Part shown: piece by piece, positions 34,794 through 43,589 of the stretch
Layout of the letters: the number at the start of each line of letters is the position of its first letter
Position numbering within the stretch: position 1 is the first letter of the stretch
NCBI GenBank assembly: GCA_045576355.1
Contig: JAZNGG010000047.1
Span: 1-64,000 of the forward strand
Direction: 5' to 3'
DNA length: 64,000 nucleotides
Source: Liminaster sp045576355
GTDB taxonomy: Bacteria > Bacteroidota > Bacteroidia > Bacteroidales > UBA3663
The notes under the pieces: model-generated
Told to the model about the DNA's origin: nothing
What the model saw: only the letters and a program-made list of their open reading frames with translations
Databases searched by the model: none
Position numbers and translations under genes: made by a program

Positions 34794-36737
34794 ATGAAAT
34801 TATTCAATAAATTATTTGCTGCAATGTTTGTGGTGCCGATGTTCATCGGCTTCACAGCTTGCGAAGACGAGGAGGCCTCATATACACCGGCTAACCCTGA
34901 GACCGGTCATCAGGTTTATTTCTCTGCAGAGGAGAGCGACGATGTCATCTCTTTGGCTGACGGTCAGAACTCTGTTTCTATCAGTGTTTATCGTGCAGAT
35001 TCTGTCGGTGATTTGACAGTTCCTGTAACTTTGATTAACGATACACTCGGTACTTTCTCTTGTCCTTCTGAAGTAATTTTTGCTGCCGGTCAGACTGTGG
35101 CTACTTTGGAAGTATCATTTGGTGAGATTGAGGCTGATACCGAGTATTCTTGCTCCGTAGAGTTGGGTCAATATACCAACGGCTATGGTAAGAACACTAA
35201 GACTATCACCATTAAGTATGCTCCTTGGAGCGAGTGGGAAGAGATCGAAGGTACTCACACTTATACCTATGCTACTTATTATAGTGGTGCTGATAAGGGT
35301 GTTCATGTGTTCACTCGTGCCTCTTTGCTCAACCCGAATAATGTGCAGTATATGGTATATCTCAATGCCTATAACGATGGTACTTACTATCTCCCGATGA
35401 CAATCGATTTGGATCGTTCTACAGGATATTGTAAAGTAACTCCTTTCTGGACTGGTGAAATGTATGATCCGGGTGATGGCAGTCAGATTAAAGTTATGAC
35501 CGGAGATATCATTTCTGTTGTTTATGCTACAGGCTTTAATCCTCTTAAGGCTTCTGCTTTGGAAGAGTATAATAATGAGACTTGTCCAAGTACATTCAAC
35601 CCCGAAACAGGTTTATTCTCTCTGTACATGATGACTTATGTAGAGGGCTTAGGATGGTTCGGTTATGATTATGAGACACTTCAGTTGGATGGTTATAAAC
35701 AGTATGATTATAGTGCTACTTTGGCTTTCCAGGGTCATTATATCGGTGCAGACAACGTAGATAGAGCTGTAGTTTCTCTTCAGTTAGGTGCTGATGTTGC
35801 TTCTTACAAGTATGCTTTTGTAAATCAAAAGTTGGGTAGCAGTAATATCTCTGCTCTTTATGAGGCTATCTCTTCCGGTAACATCGTTGATGGCGAGGGC
35901 ACAGAGAGTGGTTATTTGCTCGTAGAGGCAGGTGAGGGTGATAACACCGTTGCTGTTTTGACTTATGATGCAGAAGGCAATCAGGTAGGTGAGGCTTTCG
36001 TAACCTTCGAATTCCATGCTGCCGGATCAGACTATGTAGATCCATGGGTTTCTATGGGCTATGGTCGCTTGACAGATGATATCTATTCTTCATTATTGTT
36101 CGATGGTGCTACCGATACATGGATTACTTATTCAGTAGAGGTGTTTGAGAACATCGAGAAACCCGGTCTCTATCGTGTCTTGAATCCGCTCAGTCCGGAT
36201 GTATATCCTGTTGAAATTACCGGAGCTACTTATCCGGAGGGTGATTTCTATATGGAGATCAATGCAGAGGATCCGGAGGGAGTATATGTTCCTTACCAGT
36301 CTCTCGGTGCCAATTGGGGCTTAGGTGAGTTCTATATCTACTCAATGGCTGCTAATTATCTTGATCAAGGCATTACTTTAGAAGAGATTAAGGCTGCAGG
36401 CTATTGCGGTACTTTGGTAGATGGAGTTATTACTTTCCCGGTTAAGGGTCTTTTGTGGACAGGTGCTGACATGGGTGGTAGCTTGTACTATGGTAACGCA
36501 GAAGGCAAATTCAAGTTGGATATGTCTAACTTGACTGCTGAACCAATTGAACCTGAAGCAGGTGCTGCTTGGTTTGCAGGTGGTAAGCCTGCAGCACGTA
36601 AAGCTGCAGCACGCGGTACCGCTACAGACCTTAAGGCTCCTAAATCTAAGAGTAAAGTGACTTTCATGCCTTTCTCTACACGCATTAATAACTCTAAGGA
36701 GGCTTTGGATTTCGAATTGATTCCTTTCAATAAATAA
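34794..36737 (+). CDS. SusE/F-position surface lipoprotein
   Basis: 647 residues with lipobox GFTAC (Cys23). An N-terminal region resembling a Calx-beta/DUF4843-like sandwich (about 38-140: AEESDDVISLADGQNSVSI and a VTLIND segment) is followed by several beta-rich repeats around YNDGTYYLPM and YVEGLGWFGYDYETLQLDGY. The last ~45 residues are odd: a low-complexity basic stretch (PAARKAAARGTATDLK) before the end. Position behind susD suggests a surface glycan-binding helper. The family is not identified with certainty. A strong terminator closes the operon. Confidence 0.75.
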   Translation: MKLFNKLFAAMFVVPMFIGFTACEDEEASYTPANPETGHQVYFSAEESDDVISLADGQNSVSISVYRADSVGDLTVPVTLINDTLGTFSCPSEVIFAAGQTVATLEVSFGEIEADTEYSCSVELGQYTNGYGKNTKTITIKYAPWSEWEEIEGTHTYTYATYYSGADKGVHVFTRASLLNPNNVQYMVYLNAYNDGTYYLPMTIDLDRSTGYCKVTPFWTGEMYDPGDGSQIKVMTGDIISVVYATGFNPLKASALEEYNNETCPSTFNPETGLFSLYMMTYVEGLGWFGYDYETLQLDGYKQYDYSATLAFQGHYIGADNVDRAVVSLQLGADVASYKYAFVNQKLGSSNISALYEAISSGNIVDGEGTESGYLLVEAGEGDNTVAVLTYDAEGNQVGEAFVTFEFHAAGSDYVDPWVSMGYGRLTDDIYSSLLFDGATDTWITYSVEVFENIEKPGLYRVLNPLSPDVYPVEITGATYPEGDFYMEINAEDPEGVYVPYQSLGANWGLGEFYIYSMAANYLDQGITLEEIKAAGYCGTLVDGVITFPVKGLLWTGADMGGSLYYGNAEGKFKLDMSNLTAEPIEPEAGAAWFAGGKPAARKAAARGTATDLKAPKSKSKVTFMPFSTRINNSKEALDFELIPFNK

Positions 36738-36760
36738 GAAATCTTTTCTACAATACAATG

Positions 36761-36798
36761 ATTAAGGCTGTGCCAATCCGGTACAGCCTTAATTTTTT
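36761..36798 (+). terminator. Intrinsic terminator of the second SUS operon
   Basis: A 14-bp stem (ATTAAGGCTGTGCC with GGTACAGCCTTAAT, one mismatch) and T6. Confidence 0.92.
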
Positions 36799-36805
36799 AT
36801 CCCTA

Positions 36806-36937
36806 ACGAGCGTAGCCTCGTTCCTTCACGAGTGTAGCCTCGTTGCTTCATGAGGGTAGCCTTATTGCTTCACGAGCGTAGCCTCGTTGCCTCACGAGGG
36901 TAGCCTCGTTGCTTCACGAGCGTAGCCCCGTTGCTTC
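36806..36937. repeat. Six-copy 22-bp array of alternating ACGAG/CTCGT half-palindromes
   Basis: Six spacerless units of ACGAGCGTAGCCTCGTTGCTTC with scattered changes. Within and between units ACGAG and CTCGT alternate every 11 bases, so every neighbouring pair can form a 5-bp stem with a 6-base loop. It follows the SUS operon terminator directly. The rest of the spacer up to 37103 shows no gene. Confidence 0.9.
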
Positions 36938-37103
36938 ACGTGGTTGACGCGTAGTGTCCCGAGGTTGTGTCGATTGATGGATCAGTAATTTTTTTTCCAA
37001 ATGTGGATACGAGGATAAGCACATTGCCCCAAGCTCCCCGATGAGGTTATAGAGTATTAATGGTATTTACTTAGAACTTTGCTAATGGTCTCTTGATTTT
37101 GGA

Positions 37104-38390
37104 TTACTCAAAGCCTTCATCCCTTACCAACCATTCCCAAATCGGGATAACCTGTATTGTATATTCCTGTTCTTCAATGATTTCTGTTTCTTGATCTGTG
37201 ATAAGAAATATATTATTACATTTTGTAGCCTTGGCTCCTGCAATACATCCTTTGATTTCCCGTTTCCTTGTTTTTGAATTGGTGATATCATAACTTACTT
37301 GATATACTGCAAGAGTTTTGTTTCCATCGCATACCACAAAATCTGCTTCAGCACTTCTGCCTTGGTAGTAGTATATGTCTTTTTCCGTCCCGGCTTTCCT
37401 GCGCAATAATTCCAAATATACTATTGTCTCTAATCTCCAACCTAAATTTTCTCCCGAAAAGGCATTTTCTCGTTTGTCCATAAATGAGACATCTATAGCA
37501 TATGATTTTTCGCCTCTTGTTCGTATTGTACTTTTTGTCGAATATTTTTTTATGGTAGAGATCAAATATGTTTGATTCAAATATAGGAGGAAATTGCTAA
37601 GGGTTTGTTCGCTTTTTATATTTATCGTATTTTGAAGTGTCTCCTTAACTATAATTGTAGGAGTTTCATTGAGAATATGATGTGCAAGTCTTTTCAAAGC
37701 ATCAATATTGCGTATATTATATCGTTTCTTGATGTCTTGTGTTATGATGTTGTCTATTAAAGTACTTATATATTCTTTCGGTTTCTCTTCGCCTGATATA
37801 AGTTCCGGAAAACCTCCTTGATGAAAATATTCTTCGTAGGCTTTGGATATTAACCCTCTGTTTTTTGTTGTCAATCGAGTATAATCCAATCCTTTTATCA
37901 TGCACCAGTCTTTAAATGAAAAAGGAAATAACTCGATCTTATGATGTCTTCCTGTGAGATGAGATGCTAATTCGACACTCAAAAGTTTTGCATTACTACC
38001 GGTGATTAGTACATGAATCCGTTGTCTAAGTAAACGGTTTACAAATAATGGCCATCCGTCTATATTTTGTATTTCGTCTAAAAACAGATAATCAAACTTG
38101 CCATATATTTTGTATAAAATCTGAAGAACTTTATCCAAATCTTGAGTCCCTAACTCCTCTAAACGCTCGTCATCAAAGTTTGCATATGCAAATTGTACTT
38201 TGGCTTTTTTCAGAGCATTAAAACAAAGAGTGGACTTCCCGCTTCGACGCACACCAATTACTACCTGGGCAAGTTTGCTTTTCAGATTTATAAAATCTTC
38301 TTCCGGTCGGTGTATCAATACGTCTTTCCCTAAAGCTTTCAGTTCATCTTGCTGCTCGAGTAATACTTTCTCTATTTCTGTATGTTTCAT
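37104..38390 (-). CDS. AAA-type ATPase with DUF4143 domain
   Basis: 428 residues. The N-terminal AAA_14 domain has Walker A VRRSGKST (near 50) and Walker B FLDEIQNI (near 105-112). The C-terminal DUF4143 region (about 210-400) contains the nuclease-like patch EADFVVCDG and YQVSY. Proteins of this kind are very common in Bacteroidetes and archaea, often several per genome, and their role is unknown; relatives of the C-terminal part have a PD-(D/E)XK-like fold. It is monocistronic, and five 33-bp repeats sit directly upstream, which makes a connection between protein and repeats worth considering. Confidence 0.85.
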   Translation of the reverse strand: MKHTEIEKVLLEQQDELKALGKDVLIHRPEEDFINLKSKLAQVVIGVRRSGKSTLCFNALKKAKVQFAYANFDDERLEELGTQDLDKVLQILYKIYGKFDYLFLDEIQNIDGWPLFVNRLLRQRIHVLITGSNAKLLSVELASHLTGRHHKIELFPFSFKDWCMIKGLDYTRLTTKNRGLISKAYEEYFHQGGFPELISGEEKPKEYISTLIDNIITQDIKKRYNIRNIDALKRLAHHILNETPTIIVKETLQNTINIKSEQTLSNFLLYLNQTYLISTIKKYSTKSTIRTRGEKSYAIDVSFMDKRENAFSGENLGWRLETIVYLELLRRKAGTEKDIYYYQGRSAEADFVVCDGNKTLAVYQVSYDITNSKTRKREIKGCIAGAKATKCNNIFLITDQETEIIEEQEYTIQVIPIWEWLVRDEGFE

Positions 38391-38416
38391 GACGTTTTAC
38401 AGTTTTATTTGTGCTG

Positions 38417-38424
38417 CAAATATA
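38417..38424 (-). promoter_or_regulatory. Probable -7 box for the AAA ATPase
   Basis: TATATTTG on the minus strand, 27 bases before the start codon at 38390. The -33 position would fall inside the first 33-bp repeat, so the repeats border the promoter. Confidence 0.4.
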
Positions 38425-38437
38425 CAAATATTTTTTT

Positions 38438-38602
38438 CTAATTGGTATAAATTACACATTTTATGTGTTTCTAATTGGGATAAATTACATGTTTTGCCCT
38501 TTCGTAGTTGGGATAAATTACATGTTTTGTCCTTTCCTAATTGGGATAAATTACATGTTTTGTTATTTCTTAGTTTGGATAAATTACATGTTTTACCCCT
38601 TC
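38438..38602. repeat. Five tandem 33-bp repeats upstream of the AAA ATPase
   Basis: Consensus CTAATTGGGATAAATTACAT then GTTTTGYCCTTTC. Units start at 38438, 38471, 38504, 38537 and 38570. Because 33 is a multiple of three, both strands stay open and show 11-residue repeats (KTCNLSQL-type on the minus strand). I treat this as repeat DNA, not as genes. No spacers, hence not CRISPR. The rest of 38603-38732 shows nothing. Confidence 0.92.
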
Positions 38603-38732
38603 CCGAAGTTATTAACGATGATTGATAATGATATTCCCGACAGCAATAAAACCAATGAAAAAACGAATGACCAATTTGGAGCAAACCCAAATTGATCATT
38701 AGATTTCAGTAGGCCGAAAATTATAAGAATCT

Positions 38733-40388
38733 TTATCCCATCAACACGCGAGCATTCTCCATGGCTTGCTCTGTGAGCTGACTACCGCTCAACATACGGG
38801 CGATTTCCTCCACTCGAGCTGTAGTGTCTAAAAGAGTGAGGTGGGTAGTAGTAGCTTCCTCATCGTCAGCCTTATACACTTTATAATGTGTATCTCCTTT
38901 GCCTGCCACTTGTGGTAAGTGGGTGATGGTGATGACCTGTAGGGCTTTCGCCATCTCCTTCATCACTACCCCCATGCGATCTGCCATCTCTCCGCTTACA
39001 CCTGTATCAATCTCATCAAAGATGATCGTGGGAAGAGTCTTGGCACTGGCTATGAGCGACTTGATGGCGAGCATCAGACGGCTGATCTCTCCTCCGGAGG
39101 CAATCTCTCCGGCAGGGCGGAGTGGCTGATTTTTATTGGCAGAAAAGAGGAAAGTGATGTCGTCCGCTCCGTGAGGAGTGAAGTCTGGTGTGGGAGAGAT
39201 GCTGATTTCGAGGCGTATTTTGGGCATCCCTAAATATGCTGCTTTTTCGATCAGTGCTTTTTCTAACTTGCGGGCAGCTCGGGTGCGACTTTCGGTCAAT
39301 GATGCGGCACAAGTCCGGATTTGTGATGTAAGATCGCTGATTATCCTCTCCAGTGCTGCAATCTCCTCGTCGTTGTTGTCGATGTGTTGTAATTTTTTGT
39401 CGAGTTCGTCGCGTAGCGATATGAGTTCGCTAACCTCATGTTTGCCATGTTTTTTGAGCAGCATATAGAGAGTATCGAGTCGTTCGGTCACAGCCTCGTT
39501 GCGTTCGGGATCGAAATTTACATCGTCGGCTTTACCTGCTACTTCGTCTGCGATGTCTTTCAAGTCGATATAGTCACTCTCTAATCGGTCGGCAATTTCT
39601 CCTATCTCGGGAAGGAGATGCTGCAGACTGTGCATGGTGTTCAGACTCTGTTTGAGACTTTGTATGACACTTTGTGTCGAACCATCCAGTAACTCAGAGA
39701 CAGAGAGTAAGCCCCCTTTGATCTCTTCGGCATGACTGAGTAGAGTCTGCTCAGCTTCCAGTTCTTCTTGTTCTCCATCTTTCAGATGGGCAGCATCCAG
39801 TTGGTCAAACTGAAAGCGGAGATAATCTTGCTCACTTACGTTTTTGGCTGCCTCCTCTCGGAGTTGCTGCAGCTTGCGTTTCTCTTCGGAGAGACGTTTA
39901 TATAGGTTATGGTATTGCTCTCGGATGTTGGCATTGTCGGCTAAAGTATCGACTACTTCCTGCTGAAACGAATCTTTTCCGAGCAGCAGATTTTGATGTT
40001 GGGAGTGTATGTCAATCAGCGATAGACCTAACTCTTTGAGCAGAGTGAGCTGCACCGGAGTATCGTTGATGAATGCACGAGACTTGCCGGAGGCATGAAT
40101 CTCACGGCGGATGATGGTGGCAGCGGGATCATATTCGAGGTCGTTGCTCTCAAAAAAACTCTGCAACGCATATCGGGAGATGTCAAATGAAGCCTCTATG
40201 ACACATTTATTTCGTCCGGTCCTGACGGTTTTGGCATCGGCTCGTCCTCCAAGGATCATGGAGAGTGCTCCCATGATGATGGATTTACCGGCACCGGTCT
40301 CTCCGGTGATGACGGTCATCCCTTGTTTTACTTGTAGTTCCAGATGGTCTATGAGCGCGTAGTTATCGATTTGAAGAGATTGCAACAT
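38733..40388 (-). CDS. recN: DNA repair protein RecN
   Basis: 551-residue SMC-like ATPase for double-strand-break repair in the cytosol. The N-terminal half has Walker A GETGAGKS (near 30) and LIDIHSQHQNLLL; a long coiled-coil middle (about 155-370) follows; the C-terminal half has the signature GEIASGGEISRLMLAIKSL and Walker B TIIFDEIDTGVSG. Normal length. Last gene of the dnaN-exonuclease-DUF4835-recN cluster. Confidence 0.96.
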   Translation of the reverse strand: MLQSLQIDNYALIDHLELQVKQGMTVITGETGAGKSIIMGALSMILGGRADAKTVRTGRNKCVIEASFDISRYALQSFFESNDLEYDPAATIIRREIHASGKSRAFINDTPVQLTLLKELGLSLIDIHSQHQNLLLGKDSFQQEVVDTLADNANIREQYHNLYKRLSEEKRKLQQLREEAAKNVSEQDYLRFQFDQLDAAHLKDGEQEELEAEQTLLSHAEEIKGGLLSVSELLDGSTQSVIQSLKQSLNTMHSLQHLLPEIGEIADRLESDYIDLKDIADEVAGKADDVNFDPERNEAVTERLDTLYMLLKKHGKHEVSELISLRDELDKKLQHIDNNDEEIAALERIISDLTSQIRTCAASLTESRTRAARKLEKALIEKAAYLGMPKIRLEISISPTPDFTPHGADDITFLFSANKNQPLRPAGEIASGGEISRLMLAIKSLIASAKTLPTIIFDEIDTGVSGEMADRMGVVMKEMAKALQVITITHLPQVAGKGDTHYKVYKADDEEATTTHLTLLDTTARVEEIARMLSGSQLTEQAMENARVLMG

Positions 40389-40442
40389 GGGAGGAGAATA
40401 TGATCTTGTCCGATTATAGAACTTGTTTATAAAATAATCACC

Positions 40443-41372
40443 TTATTTTTTCGTCGGTTTTTTCTTGATGTCGTTCAACCTATTGGTGTATGAGGGGAAG
40501 ATGTCGCGCATCAGGTCAAACATCTCTGTCTTTTCTGTCTGTGGTGCTTTAGAATAGATATTGACAATCTCATCCAGCTTGGCATCGATGAAGAGAGTCA
40601 GCAGGACACTCTGTGGCGATGTGCTTTTGACATTTTTGAGCAAAGGGCATGCTTTAGCCACTTCACTGCGACCGCGATCGACACTTTGGTGCATGGCATC
40701 GAGTCCTCGCCGGTGGTAGTCGTACCAAAGCTGGCGATAGTCTGCATGACTTTCTGCCAAGAGATCTGTGATGATGGCATGGCGATTACGCTTGCTGTCA
40801 AACGCTTTCCATCCTTTGTTTTCGGAACTTTGCATCTGGCTGACAATGTTTTCCGCTTTGCGGAGAAATGCCTCTCCTCCTTTAGGGGAGAAACTGTCGA
40901 AATCGACACCAAGAATGAGGTAGATGTAATAGACAACAACGGCAACCAACTCGCTCTCAGAAGGGTTGAACTCATTGAAATTGAGCGTTTGTCCCTCAGT
41001 GAACTCAAATGACACATCTCCATCCTGCAGGTTGAGCAGTGGGGAGAAGTAGTTGCTGTTATAGACCGGTCTCCGGCTCTGTATGGTGAGTGATGCCTGA
41101 TAGTGGTCTGTCGATGGGATGGAGTTGATGATGAATGCGAAAGTGCATTGGATCTTCTCTACGTTGGTAAACTGAGCTTCTGACCACGCTCGGTTATTGA
41201 TAAACTCCGTAAGGTCGTTTTGCAGCGTTTCGAAACGCTCTTGATAGGCAGTTTCGATCTGCTGGGCATTGATCGTAACTGTTGCTTCCAGTTCTTGTGC
41301 TGCAACATTCATATTGGAGAAGAGTGTCACAGTAAGTATGTACAAAAGGGTCAATAGGGTGTTTCGAAACAT
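40443..41372 (-). CDS. DUF4835 exported protein (PorD-like)
   Basis: 309 residues with a signal peptide (1-25, ending VAAQE). It matches the Bacteroidetes DUF4835 family through VTINAQQIE at the mature N terminus, EFINNRAWSEAQF, IQSRRPVYNSNY and a conserved acidic LGVDFDSFSPKGG. The family includes PorD, linked to type IX secretion in Porphyromonas; assignment to that role here is by family only. It fits the several type IX-like tails in this window. It sits between the exonuclease and recN genes, a common arrangement in the order. Confidence 0.82.
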   Translation of the reverse strand: MFRNTLLTLLYILTVTLFSNMNVAAQELEATVTINAQQIETAYQERFETLQNDLTEFINNRAWSEAQFTNVEKIQCTFAFIINSIPSTDHYQASLTIQSRRPVYNSNYFSPLLNLQDGDVSFEFTEGQTLNFNEFNPSESELVAVVVYYIYLILGVDFDSFSPKGGEAFLRKAENIVSQMQSSENKGWKAFDSKRNRHAIITDLLAESHADYRQLWYDYHRRGLDAMHQSVDRGRSEVAKACPLLKNVKSTSPQSVLLTLFIDAKLDEIVNIYSKAPQTEKTEMFDLMRDIFPSYTNRLNDIKKKPTKK

Positions 41373-41399
41373 GCTTTATGTCTTTTTGGGGTGAGGAGA

Positions 41400-42170
41400 T
41401 TATTTTCCCTGCATCATAGAGAGCCTGATCTTGGTGATGACTTTTTTAGTGCTAAGTGCAAATTTTCCCTGCATCATCCAGCTGAAATATCCGGGATCAC
41501 GACGGAGAACATCTCTGACAGCTTCGCCTTTATACTTGCCGAAATTGAAGACTTCGATGTCCTTTTCGTTATAGACAAAAGCTCCACAAGGATCTACGTT
41601 GCGACTCATTCTGCTATATTCGGCAAGGAATGTTATATCGTTTTGCAGATCCGGATAACGATCTAATTGGGCTTGGAGCACTTCATAGGTGGCAAGAGTG
41701 TCGGCATTGGCATCGTGTGCCCCTTCCAGATTCTTATTGCAGTAAAAGAGGTAGGCTGCTGATAAGGTGCGTTGCTCCTTTTTATGGAAGATGTTTTGTA
41801 CGTCGATAAATTTGCGATTATTGATGTCGAAGTCGATGCCGGCTCGCAGCATCTCTTCGACCAGCAGCGGAACGTCGAAACGATTACTGTTATATCCACC
41901 GAAATCACAGCCCTCCATTTCTGTTGCGATCTTTTGTGCAACTTGCTTGAAAGTCGGTTTGTCTGCTACATCTGCATCTGTGATGTGATGGATAGCCGTT
42001 GCCTGCGGTGGAATGGGCATTTCAGGATTGATAAATAGAGTGCGGCTGATCTCCTCTCCGGAGGGCATTACCTTAAGATAACAGATTTGTACGATGCGGT
42101 CGGTAGCAACGTTGGTCCCGGTTGTCTCTAAGTCAAAAAATATGATGGGTCTTTTGAGTTGTAATTTCAT
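41400..42170 (-). CDS. DnaQ-like 3'-5' exonuclease
   Basis: 256 residues of the DEDD exonuclease superfamily. Exo I is FFDLETTGTN (Asp13, Glu15), Exo II is in YNSNRFDVPLL and Exo III in GAHDANADTLATYEVLQ (His-x4-Asp, DEDDh type). The C-terminal part (about 200-256), with FNFGKYKG and YFSWMMQGKF, is the small extension found in many Bacteroidetes homologues. Encoded behind dnaN, it may proofread with, or act beside, the replicase. Confidence 0.9.
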   Translation of the reverse strand: MKLQLKRPIIFFDLETTGTNVATDRIVQICYLKVMPSGEEISRTLFINPEMPIPPQATAIHHITDADVADKPTFKQVAQKIATEMEGCDFGGYNSNRFDVPLLVEEMLRAGIDFDINNRKFIDVQNIFHKKEQRTLSAAYLFYCNKNLEGAHDANADTLATYEVLQAQLDRYPDLQNDITFLAEYSRMSRNVDPCGAFVYNEKDIEVFNFGKYKGEAVRDVLRRDPGYFSWMMQGKFALSTKKVITKIRLSMMQGK

Positions 42171-42222
42171 AATCAGTCAAATATCTTTCTTGGATAGAAA
42201 TGGCTGTCAGTAAGAATTTTAT

Positions 42223-42281
42223 ACGGATTACAAGCGCCTTATGGGGATCCGATGGGAAGCCTTGGGACGTCTGTAATCCGT
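42223..42281 (-). terminator. Hairpin between dnaN and the exonuclease gene
   Basis: A 10-bp perfect stem (ACGGATTACA at 42223-42232 with TGTAATCCGT at 42272-42281) enclosing 39 bases, in the 142-base gap after dnaN. There is only a short A/T tail, so readthrough into the downstream genes is likely. Confidence 0.4.
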
Positions 42282-42312
42282 GTGTATGATCCTGATAAAG
42301 GATGTGTGCTGT

Positions 42313-43443
42313 TTAGAATTGCTCCAAACGGATCGGCATCTGCAGCATCAGCAGGTCTTCTCCCTCTTCGTTTTCTACCGGTACGATGAGCGCTGCGCGG
42401 TAGGGGTCAGAGAGCTGGATCTCAACCTCCTGAGAATTGATGTTGTTGAGGATCTCTGCCAGGTGGCTGGCGCTGAATCCTATTTGCATCGGCTTGCCTT
42501 CATAGTTGCACTCGATGGTTTCCTCTGCGAGACGAGAGTAGTCGATGTCCTGAGCGGAGACTACCATACGATCGATTTCGATGTCGAGTTTGACAATGCT
42601 GGTTGAGTCGTTGCAGAAGAAAGAGACACGGCGCAAAAGGTTGATAAACAACTGGCGATCCAAAATGAACTTATTGATGTTGTTTTTGGGGATTACTGCT
42701 TCGTATGGGGGGAAGCGGCCTTCGATCAGGCGACAAGAAAGCTCATAATCCTCAAATGTGATGTAGGCATTTTTAGTATCGAAAGCGATGGTAACATCAC
42801 CCATCTCCTTGTTAAGCGTGCTCTTAAGCATGAGAGCCGGTTTTTTGGGGAGGATGAACGAATCAACGAAGCCGGCTTTTATTGTGCTGTTATGGAGTCG
42901 AACCAGCTTTTTGGTGTCTGTGGAGACAAATACCAATCCGTCCTCTTTGAAGTCAAAATAGATACCGGTCATCTGTGCACGCAGATTGTCACTGTATGTG
43001 GCAAAAGAGGTGCAGTTGATGCCGCTGAGTAAAACAGATGCCGGGATGGTTACTTGTTTAACTTCTTCTTCTTTAAGTGTCGGTTTGGAGGGGTATTCGT
43101 TGGCATTGTTGCCTATCATGTTATACTTGCCATTCGGGAAGAGGATGAAAATCTCAAGGTTTTCATCGTTGATCTGGAAAGTAAGGAGTTGCTGCGGAAA
43201 TTCCTTAAGGGAACCAAGCAGGACTTTGGCTGTAACGGCAAAAGAGCCTTTTCCTTCGACATTGGAAATGGCTACTGATGTTACCATGGTTGTCTCTCCG
43301 TCTGAGGCAGTTAAGGTGAGTTTCTCGTCTTCCACTTGAAATAAGAAACAGTCAAATATGGGCATTGTGTTCTTAGAATTGAGCACACGCCCGATCGTTT
43401 GCAAGTGGTTTAACAAATCTGAACTGAGAACTTCAAATTTCAT
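42313..43443 (-). CDS. dnaN: DNA polymerase III beta subunit (sliding clamp)
   Basis: 376 residues of the three-domain beta clamp, which forms a ring dimer on DNA and tethers polymerase and repair proteins. It shows LLNHLQTIGRVLNSKNTMPI at the N terminus, ANEYPSKPTL, LVRLHNSTIKAG and the C-terminal YRAALIVPVENEEGEDLLML with the family's M-P-hydrophobic end. First gene of its cluster, with a near-perfect promoter upstream. Confidence 0.97.
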   Translation of the reverse strand: MKFEVLSSDLLNHLQTIGRVLNSKNTMPIFDCFLFQVEDEKLTLTASDGETTMVTSVAISNVEGKGSFAVTAKVLLGSLKEFPQQLLTFQINDENLEIFILFPNGKYNMIGNNANEYPSKPTLKEEEVKQVTIPASVLLSGINCTSFATYSDNLRAQMTGIYFDFKEDGLVFVSTDTKKLVRLHNSTIKAGFVDSFILPKKPALMLKSTLNKEMGDVTIAFDTKNAYITFEDYELSCRLIEGRFPPYEAVIPKNNINKFILDRQLFINLLRRVSFFCNDSTSIVKLDIEIDRMVVSAQDIDYSRLAEETIECNYEGKPMQIGFSASHLAEILNNINSQEVEIQLSDPYRAALIVPVENEEGEDLLMLQMPIRLEQF

Positions 43444-43517
43444 AATTATACATTTTAAGATTAGTTTCTATTTTCAGGGTGCAGTAATAACTTGTTTTTT
43501 ACCACACAAATATGGGA

Positions 43518-43549
43518 CAAATATATGCAGATTTCACTGAATCGGCAAA
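43518..43549 (-). promoter_or_regulatory. dnaN promoter embedded in a perfect 13-bp inverted repeat
   Basis: TTTG (43546-43549), 20-base spacer, TATATTTG (43518-43525) on the minus strand. A perfect 13-bp inverted repeat (43512-43524 ATGGGACAAATAT and 43549-43561) overlaps both promoter elements. It could be an operator, or a terminator hairpin for pepD that the promoter happens to occupy. Confidence 0.7.
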
Positions 43550-43589
43550 TATTTGTCCCATTTTTTCTAACTAATCACTTGAAAAAGTA

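Noticed and set aside
38397..38699. Open frames on both strands across the 33-bp repeats (CNLSQL and GINYMF repeats)
   Set aside because: The openness follows from the 33-base period. They overlap each other and the ATPase promoter, and show no independent coding evidence.
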